Assembly: GCA_024637035.1 (NCBI GenBank)
Contig: JAGXFW010000015.1
Location: 62,001 to 126,000, forward strand
Direction of reading: 5' to 3'
Source: Actinomycetes bacterium
GTDB taxonomy: Bacteria; Actinomycetota; Thermoleophilia; RBG-16-64-13
DNA length: 64,000 nt
The notes beneath the pieces were generated by a model, which did no database searches, was not told the origin of the DNA, and was given only the letters and a program-made list of their open reading frames with translations. Shown piece after piece: positions 50,510-59,554 of the stretch. Position 1 is the stretch's first letter; each line of letters starts with the position of its first letter. The position numbers and the translations under genes are program-made.

Positions 50510-50835
50510 TTGCGACGGATCTTCTTTGAGTCGACCGGTCATGTGGTGACCAGGGAGCGGCTCCAGGCCCGCGGACACACGGGCAGGATCACCATCATCA
50601 AGGACTACCTGGCCCAGGTGTGACCGCAGTTCCTGGCTGCGAAGACGTATCAGCGGACCACGTACCTCCCCGGCGAGATCGGACAGATCGACTGGTGGCA
50701 TCTGCCGATCGGCGTGCCCGTGGGCCAGCAGGTGACGCGGAAGATGTTCGGGCTCGTCCTCACCCTGCCACACTCCGCCGCGCACACCTGCTTCTTCACT
50801 CACCACAAGACCCGGAGACGAGGCTCGTGGCCTGC
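50510..50835 (+). pseudogene. Decayed IS21-family IstA transposase fragment
   Basis: One frame reads RERLQARGHTGRITIIKDYL, then TGA (50621-50623), then resumes with FLAAKTYQRTTYLPGEIGQI, DWWHLPIGVPVGQQVTRKMF, GLVLTLPHSAAHTCFF. These are IstA-type blocks including the DWW of the catalytic core. The frame has a nonsense codon and then degenerates, and no IstB ATPase or terminal repeats are present. A remnant next to tRNA genes. Confidence 0.75.
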
Positions 50836-51014
50836 GACCACACCCCCGGGCCCACGTTCCCTGTACCTGTTGGCTTGCCCCTCGTCCTGCCTGTGATCCA
50901 CCCGTAAACCCGGTGAGATTGTGCCATTGACACACAACCCTTCTTGCCTCACAATGCATCATCCGTGCATCCGTTGTCGTGGGGGGGGAAGTCACGCTGA
51001 AATACGCAAAGGCG

Positions 51015-51110
51015 ATGACGGCTGCTTTCATACTCGCAGTCGCGCTCGCGCTCTCGGTGGCAGGAGTGGCCTTGGCCGCAGAGACTTCGGGTACGGCCTC
51101 GAGGTCGTGA
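51015..51110 (+). pseudogene. Signal-peptide remnant of a secreted protein
   Basis: 31 codons: MTAAFILAVALALSVAGVAL followed by AAETSG and an early TGA; an in-frame CTG six codons upstream has a G-rich site. It looks like a signal peptide whose mature part is lost. Another frame just downstream reads VNQLLELKEHGQLK before a TAG, perhaps from the same broken gene. The stretch 51111-51367 holds no other gene. Confidence 0.4.
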
Positions 51111-51367
51111 ACCAACTCCTCGAACTCAAGGAACATGGCCAACTCAAGTAGCTCGGCACGCACGGCACTCCCTCGGCGTACGGGGTCGAACACCTAGCCG
51201 AGGACGCGGTTCATCGGGGAGTTCGACTTTGTTCCGCTGCGCACCGGCAGCTCGTGTTGCGTTCTTGTCCGACCGGTCCCCGCAGGCTTCCTATCGCGGT
51301 TCGAACTTCCGAGCTGCGAGTTCGGTTTGTGTTGGAGAACAGACAAAGCTCTTCGAGAGGAAGTGAG

Positions 51368-54300
51368 ATGGGCGCGAGTCAGGGTCGTTCTGGTCGGGGC
51401 GGTAGATTCCTCTGGTTCCTCGTGAGCATTGCGCTCTTGACTGCTTTGACGCCTGTGACTCATGTTGCGGCCGAGGCTGAACTGGTCACTGCGAACGCCG
51501 GCCAAGACGCGGAAGTCGACGCGTATGAGATCGCCTCTCTCATCGGTGCCGGCACCACCACCACCGGTGAGGTAGTGAGCTTCCACTGGCGGCAAGTCAG
51601 TGGAAGCTCGGTCACCATCGCGTCGCCGGATGCGGCAACAACGACATTTGTGGCGCCAGCTGTCGACGACCTGACGGACCTCACCTTCGAGCTGGAGGTC
51701 CGGGCCGGCAACCTCATCGCCAGCGACGACGTGAAGATCACCGTTCTCCCCAACCCCGATCCTCCCGTAGAGCGCCTGAACCAGTCGCCGTATTCGAGGG
51801 CCGGCAATCCGTCCATGGACAAGAGCGACGGACGTGTGTACGCGGTGTGGAGTGACGCTGGGGCCACCTACTTCGCGCGCCGCGATGTCGGCGAGGGCAC
51901 GTTCGGGCAACCGATGCAGATCCTCGATCCCAACACGCAGGCGTACTGGGTGCAGTCGGCACCGCAAGTAGCGGCGCGGGGAGCCACGGTGTATGTCGCC
52001 TTCGAGGCCTTCTTCAACCACAGTTCACCCTCGGGCAACGTCTGGGCCACCGAGGTCGTGCTGGCGACGAGCACGGACCACGGTGCGAGCTTCACGACGC
52101 GGCGCCTGACTCCCACTGATGACGACTACGCGGCTCACTCACCCAAGCTGGCGATAGCTGATGACGGCCGGATCTACCTCGTGTACAGGCTGCAGACACT
52201 CACGGGCATGAGCGGTGAGATGAGGGCGCAGTCGTTGGTGTGGGATGGCTCGGCGGCGACTGCGCAGGACCTGGACGGATACGTGCCCTCGTCGGGAGAC
52301 GTCTACGACGTCGAGACCTCGGGCGACCGGGCCGGTGTCGTGTACCAGGCGGGCAGGCAGGTCCGGCTGCGCACCTTCAAGCGCGGCGCGATCATCGGTG
52401 ACAACCCGGTCAACGATGAGGGAACGGCCCGGAACCCGAAGATCGCCGGGCTCCCTGGTCTCATGGCCGTCGCCTGGGAACAGGAGCTCAGCAGACCTGG
52501 TCCCGCCGGAAGTGGTGTCACGCACGAGGTTCTGGTCCGCTTCGTTGGGAATGACGGCTCACTCTACTCCACCACGAACATCAGTCTCTCGCCCGACGTC
52601 GACTCGACCGAGCTCGAGCTGGCCGCCTTCGGCCAGACCTTCGCGATCGGCTGGTTGGAGGGCAATCTGGAGTCCTCGCCGTACCGGACTCTTCGAGTGG
52701 CCTCAACCGGCCAAGTTGGCACGGCCAACTTCTACGAGTTCTACGAGCCGTCCGATCTTGCGCGGATCCAAGGAGCGCCCGGCCAGGAGAAGCGCCGGCT
52801 CGCGATCTCCGGCGATGCGACGAGTATGCACGTGGCGTGGAGCAACACCGAGCCCGGCGTCGCACGACGCCAGATCTACCTCGCGCAGAGTTCGGATGCG
52901 GGCCTGACCTTCACCAAGCGCAAGCAGATAAGCGACGCCGCTGTCGGCTGCTTCGACGCGGTCATCGAGACAGTGGACGGGATCTGGTCCTCCCTCTGGA
53001 CCAGCGGCGAGTCGTGGTATCTGACCCAGCGCGTCGGCACGATCCAAGCTCGGAGTGGTGGATTCGCTCACGACATCGCGGTCACCGGCGTGCAGATCGT
53101 TCAGGCGCCCTATGGCTCCACACAACTCGTCCAGTCGCACAGCACCGCGGTGCGGGCCTTGGTCTTCAACGGCAACGCCACCACCCAGACCGTGAACGTC
53201 AGACTCGAATTGACCTACGGATACAAGGGCCGGGACGACCAGGTCGTTGTCCGTGAGTCGGCCGAACAGATTCCTGCGGCTTCGACCTCCGAGCTGTTCC
53301 TGCCCGAGCCCTTGTTGCTCCAAGACTCTGAGTACGTGAGCGCGAAGGTCACCGTCGCGCCGGTCGATGCGACGGCCAACGACAGCGAAAGCAACGACTC
53401 GATCCAGACGCCTCGACTTCGCGTCTGGAAGACTCAGGAGATCAAGGTGGGCTACTCGCCGCTCAATCTCCCAGGCGACACCACCATGACGGCAGAGCAG
53501 GTGGCCGCATGGTCCGCAGCCTCTCACGGCCTCGTCGAGGCGATGTTCCCCGTGGTCAAAACGTTTGGACGGTCGTCTGAAGTGTTGCCGTCGATCATCT
53601 CCTCGGCAACGCTCGCTACGGGAGGTGCGCTGACGAGGGTGCCCGAAGACTCGACTGACCCTACACTCACCGAAGATCAGTTGGTCGCCATTTGGCAAGA
53701 CCTCGCGAAAGCGGCGAGGCTCTCACATTTGGATATGGTCGTCGGCATCACCGATCAGGACTTCTTTGCCAAGCGGATGGAGAAGAGCTACCTCGGCCTG
53801 GCGCCGTGGACGGTACCTCCGGCCGACCACTACCCAGCGGGCTTGCTGCGGCGGTCCGAGGCGGGCAAGGCCACCGTCCCGCACGAGATAGCGCACACCT
53901 ACGGTCTGGTGAACGGCCCCTACATGGGGCAGGGGCTCCTGGAGCAACCCGGCATCACGCAGGAGAACCTCAGAGCGCACACCGGTATCCGCGCACCGGG
54001 CTACTCGCCGTTTAGGCAGAAGAGCTTCCCTGCCGTCACGTGGGACTTCATGCATCCGTTCGGTGCGTCGGACAATCCGCGATGGATCAGTGCTCCGATG
54101 TGGGACACACTGGTCGACATCTTCAAGCGGGCGGTCCAAGATCCGCCGGTCATCGTCCTGTCCGGCCAGATCACAGCGGACGATACCGTCACGCTGGACA
54201 CGTGGTACCGGATGGACTCGGTGCTCGACCGGGAACTGGGTGATCCTGGCGCCCTGACGATCGAGTACCGCGACGCGGGCGGCGACGCCATCGCCCAGAC

Positions 54301-57300
54301 GGGATTCGATCCGGCGTTCGGCACGACTGGATGGAACGAGTCGCCCTCGTCGGTGGCGCCGTTCATGTTGCGGGTTCCCGACGTGCCCGGTACTGCCTCG
54401 ATAGCACTCATGCGCGGCACGACGGTTCTCGCCGAGCGAGTGGTCTCGGCGAACTCACCGACCGCCAACGTGGTCTTCCCGAACGGCGGGGAGACCCTCA
54501 CCGCTGGCGAACCGGTGACGATCAGCTGGAACACCAACGACGCCGACTCAGACCCGGTTGAGTCCTCGGTCTTGCTGAGCACGGATGGGGGCGCGAGCTG
54601 GCATGCGCTCGCGATCGATACCACCGAGCAATCGGTCAGCTTCACGCCTTCCAAGTCCGACGTGAGCGAGACCGCACTGATAAAGGTCATGTCGAGCGAT
54701 GGGATAAACACCAGCGAGGACCGCTCTGACGCGGTCTTCAGCATCCGGCCCAAGACGGTGCCTCTCGCGAGTTATGGCGAGCCGGTGCTCCAAGCGGCGA
54801 TCAGCGAGTTCGGCTTGCCGGTGGGAGATGACGGCGTCCCGAGCATGGCCGTGAGCGGGTCGCGGGTCTACAAGATCCGCTACGTCCCCCAGCACACCGA
54901 GAACAGCGTCACGATCCCGGCCCGCGTCTACCTCGACGAGAGCACTGATGGCGGCGCGACCTTCACCACTCATCATCTCTCACAGTTCGATGGGACGAGC
55001 GTGGCCGACTCGGGCGTCAGAATGCTTGCGTTCGCCGCGTCGGGTCAGGATGTCTACCTCGTATACATAGACGCGTACCTGGCGATCACCGTCAGCCACG
55101 ACGGCGGCTCCACCTGGGACTCGCCGCAGCAGGCCCACCCCGGCGCGGCGATCACCAACTTCAAGCAGTTGCTCGTGTCGGGTCAGGACGCCTCGATGGT
55201 GTTCTTGACCTCCCGCACCGGTGCCGACGAGAACGTCGAAGTCGTGAGCTCTCATGACCGCGGGCGGACCCTTGAGGCGCCGGTCACGCTCATGAGCAGG
55301 GTTTTCAACCCCTACGGACACTTGTGGGCAGACGCCTGTGTCGAAGGTGACCGGCTCAACGTGGTCGCCTACGACGAAGTCACGAACAACAGCACGAGCC
55401 CGCCCTCGCTCAAGTCGACAGGATTCACGGTCTTCACGAGCATCGACGCCGGTCGCAACTGGCTCGACCCCACGACCGTGGACACCGAGGACAATATCGA
55501 CTCCCTCGAGGCGGTGCCCGACGGTGACGACCTCCACATCAAGTACGAGGCTCCACGGGAGCCGGCGACCATGCCGGTCCACATGGTATCGAGCCATGAC
55601 GGAGGCCTGAGCTTTGGTGAGCCGCATACTCTCAGCAACACGCCTCGGCCATTCCGACGCGCATTCGCTGCTGCCGACGGTGGCACCGTCGCCGTCCAAT
55701 GGGATACCGGCACCGAACTGAGCGCCACGGATCCGGTTCGCATCATGATGGCGGTGAGTCGTGACGGCGGCGATACCTACGGGTCGCCCCAGGACATCAC
55801 GCACCAGTTCGGCATCGACAATCCCACCGCGTTTCCCACGACCTCCAGCAGAGGGGTCCAGGTGAGCGGCAACAACATCTACGGGCTGTGGGTCGGCGCG
55901 CTCGGCGACCCCAAGAACGGCGTCGAGTACGTCACCCACAGCATCCTTCGCGTAAGCACGGACTTCGGCGAGACCTGGAACACGCCCCGAGACCTGTGCA
56001 ACACGACGTCGGGCACGTACAGGCGTCACGGAGCCCCTCTGTGGGCCGCGGGCGACGATTTCCAGGCTGTGGGCCCTGACCTGTACTACGTCTGGCTGGG
56101 GCGGGATGAAGCGGCATCTCCTACTTGGCAGAGGTACTCCTTGGAGTTCCGTCGTGGCACGGGCGCGTCCGGCGGCGGGATAGGCGTCGATGCGGGTGCG
56201 GATCAGGATGCCGTCGAAGGCGGCGTCGTCGGGATCTTCGCCACGTACTCCGGGGCGTCGCAGACATCCACTCCGACCGCCCTCATCGATTGGGGTGACG
56301 GTGCGGCCGTCCCGGCCGACATCATCGTCTCGGCCGACAGCGGAGTCGTTTCCGGGACGCACACCTACACCTCGGCGGGCAACTACGCGGTCCGAGTCAC
56401 CGTGACCGACGATGACGGCGTGGTGGGTGTGGACGATGCACGCGTAGCGGTGGCGAACGCTCCGCCGACGGTCTCACCGCCCGCGCCGCTTCCCCGTCCG
56501 ACGGCGGGGCAAGCGTTCGCGCTCAACGACGTTCCCTTCAGCGATCCTGGTTCCGGCGAGACGTTCTCGGCGACCGTGGATTGGGGCGACGGAGAGGCCT
56601 CGACAGCGACGGTTTCCGTTTCGCCGTTCGAAGGGCTTGAGGACGGTACGTACGGCACGGTCCATGCGGAGCACACCTACGCTCGACCCGGCACGTACGA
56701 AGTCAGGGTGACGGTCTCCGACGGCGAGGACTCGTCGGACACGACGATGTCTATCACGGCGGTCGCCAACGAGGCGCCCGTTGCCGCCGCAGGCGGGCCG
56801 TACGAGGTGGCAGAAGGGTCGCCTGTCGATCTTGACGGTTCCGAGTCCTCGGACCCCGACGACGACAGCTTGTCGTATCGGTGGAAGGCGGCCGGTCGAA
56901 CGATCGGCGGCATCGGCTACTTCTCGCCGTGGTCGGAGGTCGTGTTCGCTGACGACTACGACGGCTCGATCGAGCTGTCGGTGGCCGATGGCAATGGCGG
57001 TGTGGATGACGACGCGGCGACGCTCCGCGTGACCAACGTGCCGCCGGCCTTCTTCGAGATCGCTTCGCGCCATGTGGTCGTGGCTCTAGGAGAATCGGTA
57101 GAGGTCACAGCGGCATTCATGGACGCCGGACGCCTCGATACTCATGAAGTCGTCTTCGACTGGGGCGACGGTTCGACGAGCACCGCATCGGTCGACGAGA
57201 CGCAAGGTACCGGCACCGCGCGGGGGACACACGTCTACACCGCCAGTGATACCTACACGGTCACCGCACGGGTGACAGACGACGACGGCGCATCGGGTGA

Positions 57301-58489
57301 GACGACGTTCGCGCTCGAAGTCGAGATCCTCAACCGTCCGCCTGTCGCTGCTGACCGGGTGGTGTCCACCACGGCGGGCAGCGCCATCGCGGTCACTCTG
57401 ACAGCGACCGACCCTGACGGCGATACCCTGACCTGGCTGGGCGTACCGGTTGTCGCGCCCACATCGGGAACGCTCGCTGGCACCGCGCCCGACCTGGTCT
57501 ATACGCCGAAGCCGGGCTTCGTCGGTACTGACGTGTTCGCCTTCCAAGTCTCCGATGGACGAAGCGGTACGGATGTGGCGCGCGTGACGGTCAACGTCAC
57601 GCCTTCAATCCACTACACCACTCTGCGCGGCCAGGACCGCTACGAGACCGCCATCTTGGTCTCCAGGCGCTCCTATCCCGGGACGGCTGTGGCGGCGATC
57701 CTCGTCAAAGGGGATGACTTCCCCGACGCCCTATCATCGGCGCCGCTGGCTCGCGCGCTGAATGCCCCCCTCCTCCTCACCCCCTCGACCGGGCTCTCGG
57801 CAGCGGTCGGGGCTGAATTGCGGCGGCTGAAACCGCAGAAGGTGTACGTCATCGGCCTTCCCGCGGCCCTGGACGCCCAAGTGAAGGCCGCCGTGCCCGG
57901 ATTGGTCCCCACCGTCATCCGCGGGCTCGACCGCTACGACACCGCCCGGCTGGTGGCCGAGGAACTGAAGACCAAGCTCGGGGCTCGTACGAAAGTGGTC
58001 GTAGCTCCCGGGGACAGCTTCCCCGACGCCCTGGCCGTGGCACCGCTCGCCGCCGCAAAGGGCTGGCCGATCCTGCTGACTCCTCAGAGCGGCACGACCA
58101 CCCCCACCCCCACCCTGACCGCCCTCGCGAGTCTCGGCGCCACTCAGGCCCTGATGGTGGGCACCTGGAACGCCCCGCCTGGGGTCACCCCCACCTTCCT
58201 GGTGGGGGTGAACCGCTACAACACGTGCGGCCTCATCGCGGACTACGCCGTCGGCCAGGGTCTCTCCTACGGTCATCTAGCCTTCACCGTCGGGGAGAAG
58301 TTCCCCGACGCCTTGGCCGCGGCCCCCTACTTGGCTCAAGACCAAGGGCTCATCTTCCTGACCACCTCGGCCAGTGTGCCCTTCCCCACCTCGGCGCGCA
58401 TCCGGTCCCACAAGGCATCCCTCGACATAGTGGACTTCATCGGGCTGCCGAGTGGAGTAGTGACCCAGGTGAAGGGGCTCATGGAGTAG
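51368..58489 (+). CDS. Giant secreted surface protein with BNR-like repeats, HExxH segment, PKD domains and three CWB2 repeats
   Basis: 2373 aa. Signal peptide FLWFLVSIALLTALTPVTHVA. Residues about 40-130 are an Ig/PKD-like domain. Two blocks (about 150-560 and 1140-1590) have sialidase-like Asp-box sequences (SHDGGSTWDS, STDGGASWHA and similar). HEIAHTYGLVNGPYMGQG near residue 839 is a possible zinc protease site. PKD domains with HTYTSAGNYAVRVTV-type strands lie at about 1600-2070. Three CWB2 repeats near 2080-2373 (GQDRYETAILVSRRSYPG and so on) should bind wall-linked polymer. The ATG has a GAGAGGAAG site. Likely adhesive or degradative; the substrate is not known. Confidence 0.88.
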   Translation: MGASQGRSGRGGRFLWFLVSIALLTALTPVTHVAAEAELVTANAGQDAEVDAYEIASLIGAGTTTTGEVVSFHWRQVSGSSVTIASPDAATTTFVAPAVDDLTDLTFELEVRAGNLIASDDVKITVLPNPDPPVERLNQSPYSRAGNPSMDKSDGRVYAVWSDAGATYFARRDVGEGTFGQPMQILDPNTQAYWVQSAPQVAARGATVYVAFEAFFNHSSPSGNVWATEVVLATSTDHGASFTTRRLTPTDDDYAAHSPKLAIADDGRIYLVYRLQTLTGMSGEMRAQSLVWDGSAATAQDLDGYVPSSGDVYDVETSGDRAGVVYQAGRQVRLRTFKRGAIIGDNPVNDEGTARNPKIAGLPGLMAVAWEQELSRPGPAGSGVTHEVLVRFVGNDGSLYSTTNISLSPDVDSTELELAAFGQTFAIGWLEGNLESSPYRTLRVASTGQVGTANFYEFYEPSDLARIQGAPGQEKRRLAISGDATSMHVAWSNTEPGVARRQIYLAQSSDAGLTFTKRKQISDAAVGCFDAVIETVDGIWSSLWTSGESWYLTQRVGTIQARSGGFAHDIAVTGVQIVQAPYGSTQLVQSHSTAVRALVFNGNATTQTVNVRLELTYGYKGRDDQVVVRESAEQIPAASTSELFLPEPLLLQDSEYVSAKVTVAPVDATANDSESNDSIQTPRLRVWKTQEIKVGYSPLNLPGDTTMTAEQVAAWSAASHGLVEAMFPVVKTFGRSSEVLPSIISSATLATGGALTRVPEDSTDPTLTEDQLVAIWQDLAKAARLSHLDMVVGITDQDFFAKRMEKSYLGLAPWTVPPADHYPAGLLRRSEAGKATVPHEIAHTYGLVNGPYMGQGLLEQPGITQENLRAHTGIRAPGYSPFRQKSFPAVTWDFMHPFGASDNPRWISAPMWDTLVDIFKRAVQDPPVIVLSGQITADDTVTLDTWYRMDSVLDRELGDPGALTIEYRDAGGDAIAQTGFDPAFGTTGWNESPSSVAPFMLRVPDVPGTASIALMRGTTVLAERVVSANSPTANVVFPNGGETLTAGEPVTISWNTNDADSDPVESSVLLSTDGGASWHALAIDTTEQSVSFTPSKSDVSETALIKVMSSDGINTSEDRSDAVFSIRPKTVPLASYGEPVLQAAISEFGLPVGDDGVPSMAVSGSRVYKIRYVPQHTENSVTIPARVYLDESTDGGATFTTHHLSQFDGTSVADSGVRMLAFAASGQDVYLVYIDAYLAITVSHDGGSTWDSPQQAHPGAAITNFKQLLVSGQDASMVFLTSRTGADENVEVVSSHDRGRTLEAPVTLMSRVFNPYGHLWADACVEGDRLNVVAYDEVTNNSTSPPSLKSTGFTVFTSIDAGRNWLDPTTVDTEDNIDSLEAVPDGDDLHIKYEAPREPATMPVHMVSSHDGGLSFGEPHTLSNTPRPFRRAFAAADGGTVAVQWDTGTELSATDPVRIMMAVSRDGGDTYGSPQDITHQFGIDNPTAFPTTSSRGVQVSGNNIYGLWVGALGDPKNGVEYVTHSILRVSTDFGETWNTPRDLCNTTSGTYRRHGAPLWAAGDDFQAVGPDLYYVWLGRDEAASPTWQRYSLEFRRGTGASGGGIGVDAGADQDAVEGGVVGIFATYSGASQTSTPTALIDWGDGAAVPADIIVSADSGVVSGTHTYTSAGNYAVRVTVTDDDGVVGVDDARVAVANAPPTVSPPAPLPRPTAGQAFALNDVPFSDPGSGETFSATVDWGDGEASTATVSVSPFEGLEDGTYGTVHAEHTYARPGTYEVRVTVSDGEDSSDTTMSITAVANEAPVAAAGGPYEVAEGSPVDLDGSESSDPDDDSLSYRWKAAGRTIGGIGYFSPWSEVVFADDYDGSIELSVADGNGGVDDDAATLRVTNVPPAFFEIASRHVVVALGESVEVTAAFMDAGRLDTHEVVFDWGDGSTSTASVDETQGTGTARGTHVYTASDTYTVTARVTDDDGASGETTFALEVEILNRPPVAADRVVSTTAGSAIAVTLTATDPDGDTLTWLGVPVVAPTSGTLAGTAPDLVYTPKPGFVGTDVFAFQVSDGRSGTDVARVTVNVTPSIHYTTLRGQDRYETAILVSRRSYPGTAVAAILVKGDDFPDALSSAPLARALNAPLLLTPSTGLSAAVGAELRRLKPQKVYVIGLPAALDAQVKAAVPGLVPTVIRGLDRYDTARLVAEELKTKLGARTKVVVAPGDSFPDALAVAPLAAAKGWPILLTPQSGTTTPTPTLTALASLGATQALMVGTWNAPPGVTPTFLVGVNRYNTCGLIADYAVGQGLSYGHLAFTVGEKFPDALAAAPYLAQDQGLIFLTTSASVPFPTSARIRSHKASLDIVDFIGLPSGVVTQVKGLME

Positions 58490-58743
58490 CACGCAGCCGA
58501 GCCGATCACAGACAGCTCCGCCTCCACTTCTGAGTTTCCGGGCCCAGGAGCGGGGGCGGGTTCGTCTTGTGACACTCGCGCGTGGGGGCGTCACCTCGTC
58601 TCCACTACGAACGGGACCACGTGCGGTCATGGTCCTCCATCCAGCGATCGAGGGCCTCTTGGGCCTCGAGTGCGAGGTTCGACGAGTGACCCAAGCGACC
58701 CGAACCGCATCCATTGCACCAGTGCGTGTCACCGGGAACTCTG

Positions 58744-58771
58744 TTGACTCGCTCGCTCCCTTAGATATATT
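58744..58771 (+). promoter_or_regulatory. Sigma-70-type promoter of the lipoprotein gene
   Basis: TTGACT (58744-58749), 16 bases, TATATT (58766-58771): the best consensus promoter in the window, 43 bases before the ATG of the lipoprotein. The rest of the 58490-58814 gap shows nothing else. Confidence 0.75.
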
Positions 58772-58814
58772 GTCAGGCTACCGACACACGCGGCCAGACC
58801 GGAGGAAACGCGCC

Positions 58815-59441
58815 ATGAGGATGAGACTGTTCGCCGCCTGCCTGCTCTTTGCCGTTCCCGCGTTCGCGGGCTGCTCCTCGGAGGCCACCACCACGACCGC
58901 CCAGGGCGTCCAAACAGCCACGACCGCCGAACAGACCGCCACCACCGCCGAACAGACCGCCACGACCACCCCCGCCGATGAGCCGACCACCACGACCGCG
59001 GCGGCGCCCGCCACGATCTCATTGCCCGACGGATGGACCATGACGGACGCCCTCTCGGCAGACGACGTTGGTGCTATCACCGGCGAGACCATGACGTACT
59101 TCCCTGAGGCGGCGAGCGCCGCACAGAACGGGAAGCCGCAGGGCAGCTACCTTGCGACCGGGAAGGACGGGTCCAAGATCCGCTTCTCGGCCGATGTCCA
59201 GGGCGGCGAGGGGGAGTTCGAGAAGATCAAGCAGTTCGCCGAGGCAGGCAGCGTCGAGGAGGTGAGCGGTGTGGGCGACAAAGCGTATGTCTGCGCCTTC
59301 TCGGCGACAGACCACGGTATCGTCGCCCTGCAAGGCGAAGTGGTGATCAGGATCGACTGGAACCCTTCCGTGTACACCGCCGACAAGGCAGAGTTCGGAC
59401 CGCAGTTGGCCGGAGCCTTGCTCGACAACATATTCCAGTAG
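58815..59441 (+). CDS. Lipoprotein of unknown function with Thr-rich linker
   Basis: 208 aa. Lipobox AFAGC at residues 15-19 after a short hydrophobic stretch. A linker rich in Thr/Ala with repeated TATTAEQ (about 22-65), then a 140-residue domain (ISLPDGWTMTDALSADDVGA ... DNIFQ) that I do not assign to a family; it looks like a small alpha/beta domain. GGAGGA precedes the ATG and a strong promoter is upstream. Probably wall-associated outside the membrane. Confidence 0.8.
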   Translation: MRMRLFAACLLFAVPAFAGCSSEATTTTAQGVQTATTAEQTATTAEQTATTTPADEPTTTTAAAPATISLPDGWTMTDALSADDVGAITGETMTYFPEAASAAQNGKPQGSYLATGKDGSKIRFSADVQGGEGEFEKIKQFAEAGSVEEVSGVGDKAYVCAFSATDHGIVALQGEVVIRIDWNPSVYTADKAEFGPQLAGALLDNIFQ

Positions 59442-59458
59442 CGCCACCGGGCGCGTAG

Positions 59459-59521
59459 TCAGTACCCCATCGGCGGGATGAGCGGCATCTCGCGCACGGT
59501 CAGGGTCTTCTCCAGGTTCAG
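59459..59521 (-). pseudogene. Remnant of the C-terminus of an oligopeptide-binding protein
   Basis: On the minus strand 20 codons and a TGA read LNLEKTLTVREMPLIPPMGY, close to the end of the neighbouring chimera (LEKKLTVDEMPVIPLYWF). It lies directly after that gene and has no start, so it is what is left of a tandem copy. Confidence 0.65.
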
Positions 59522-59554
59522 AGAGATGCTATGTCAAATGCGGGCAGCCGGGGG

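Noticed and set aside
50621-50623. In-frame TGA in the IS21 transposase as selenocysteine
   Set aside because: Transposases do not use Sec, the frame decays further on and IstB is missing, so it is a pseudogene.
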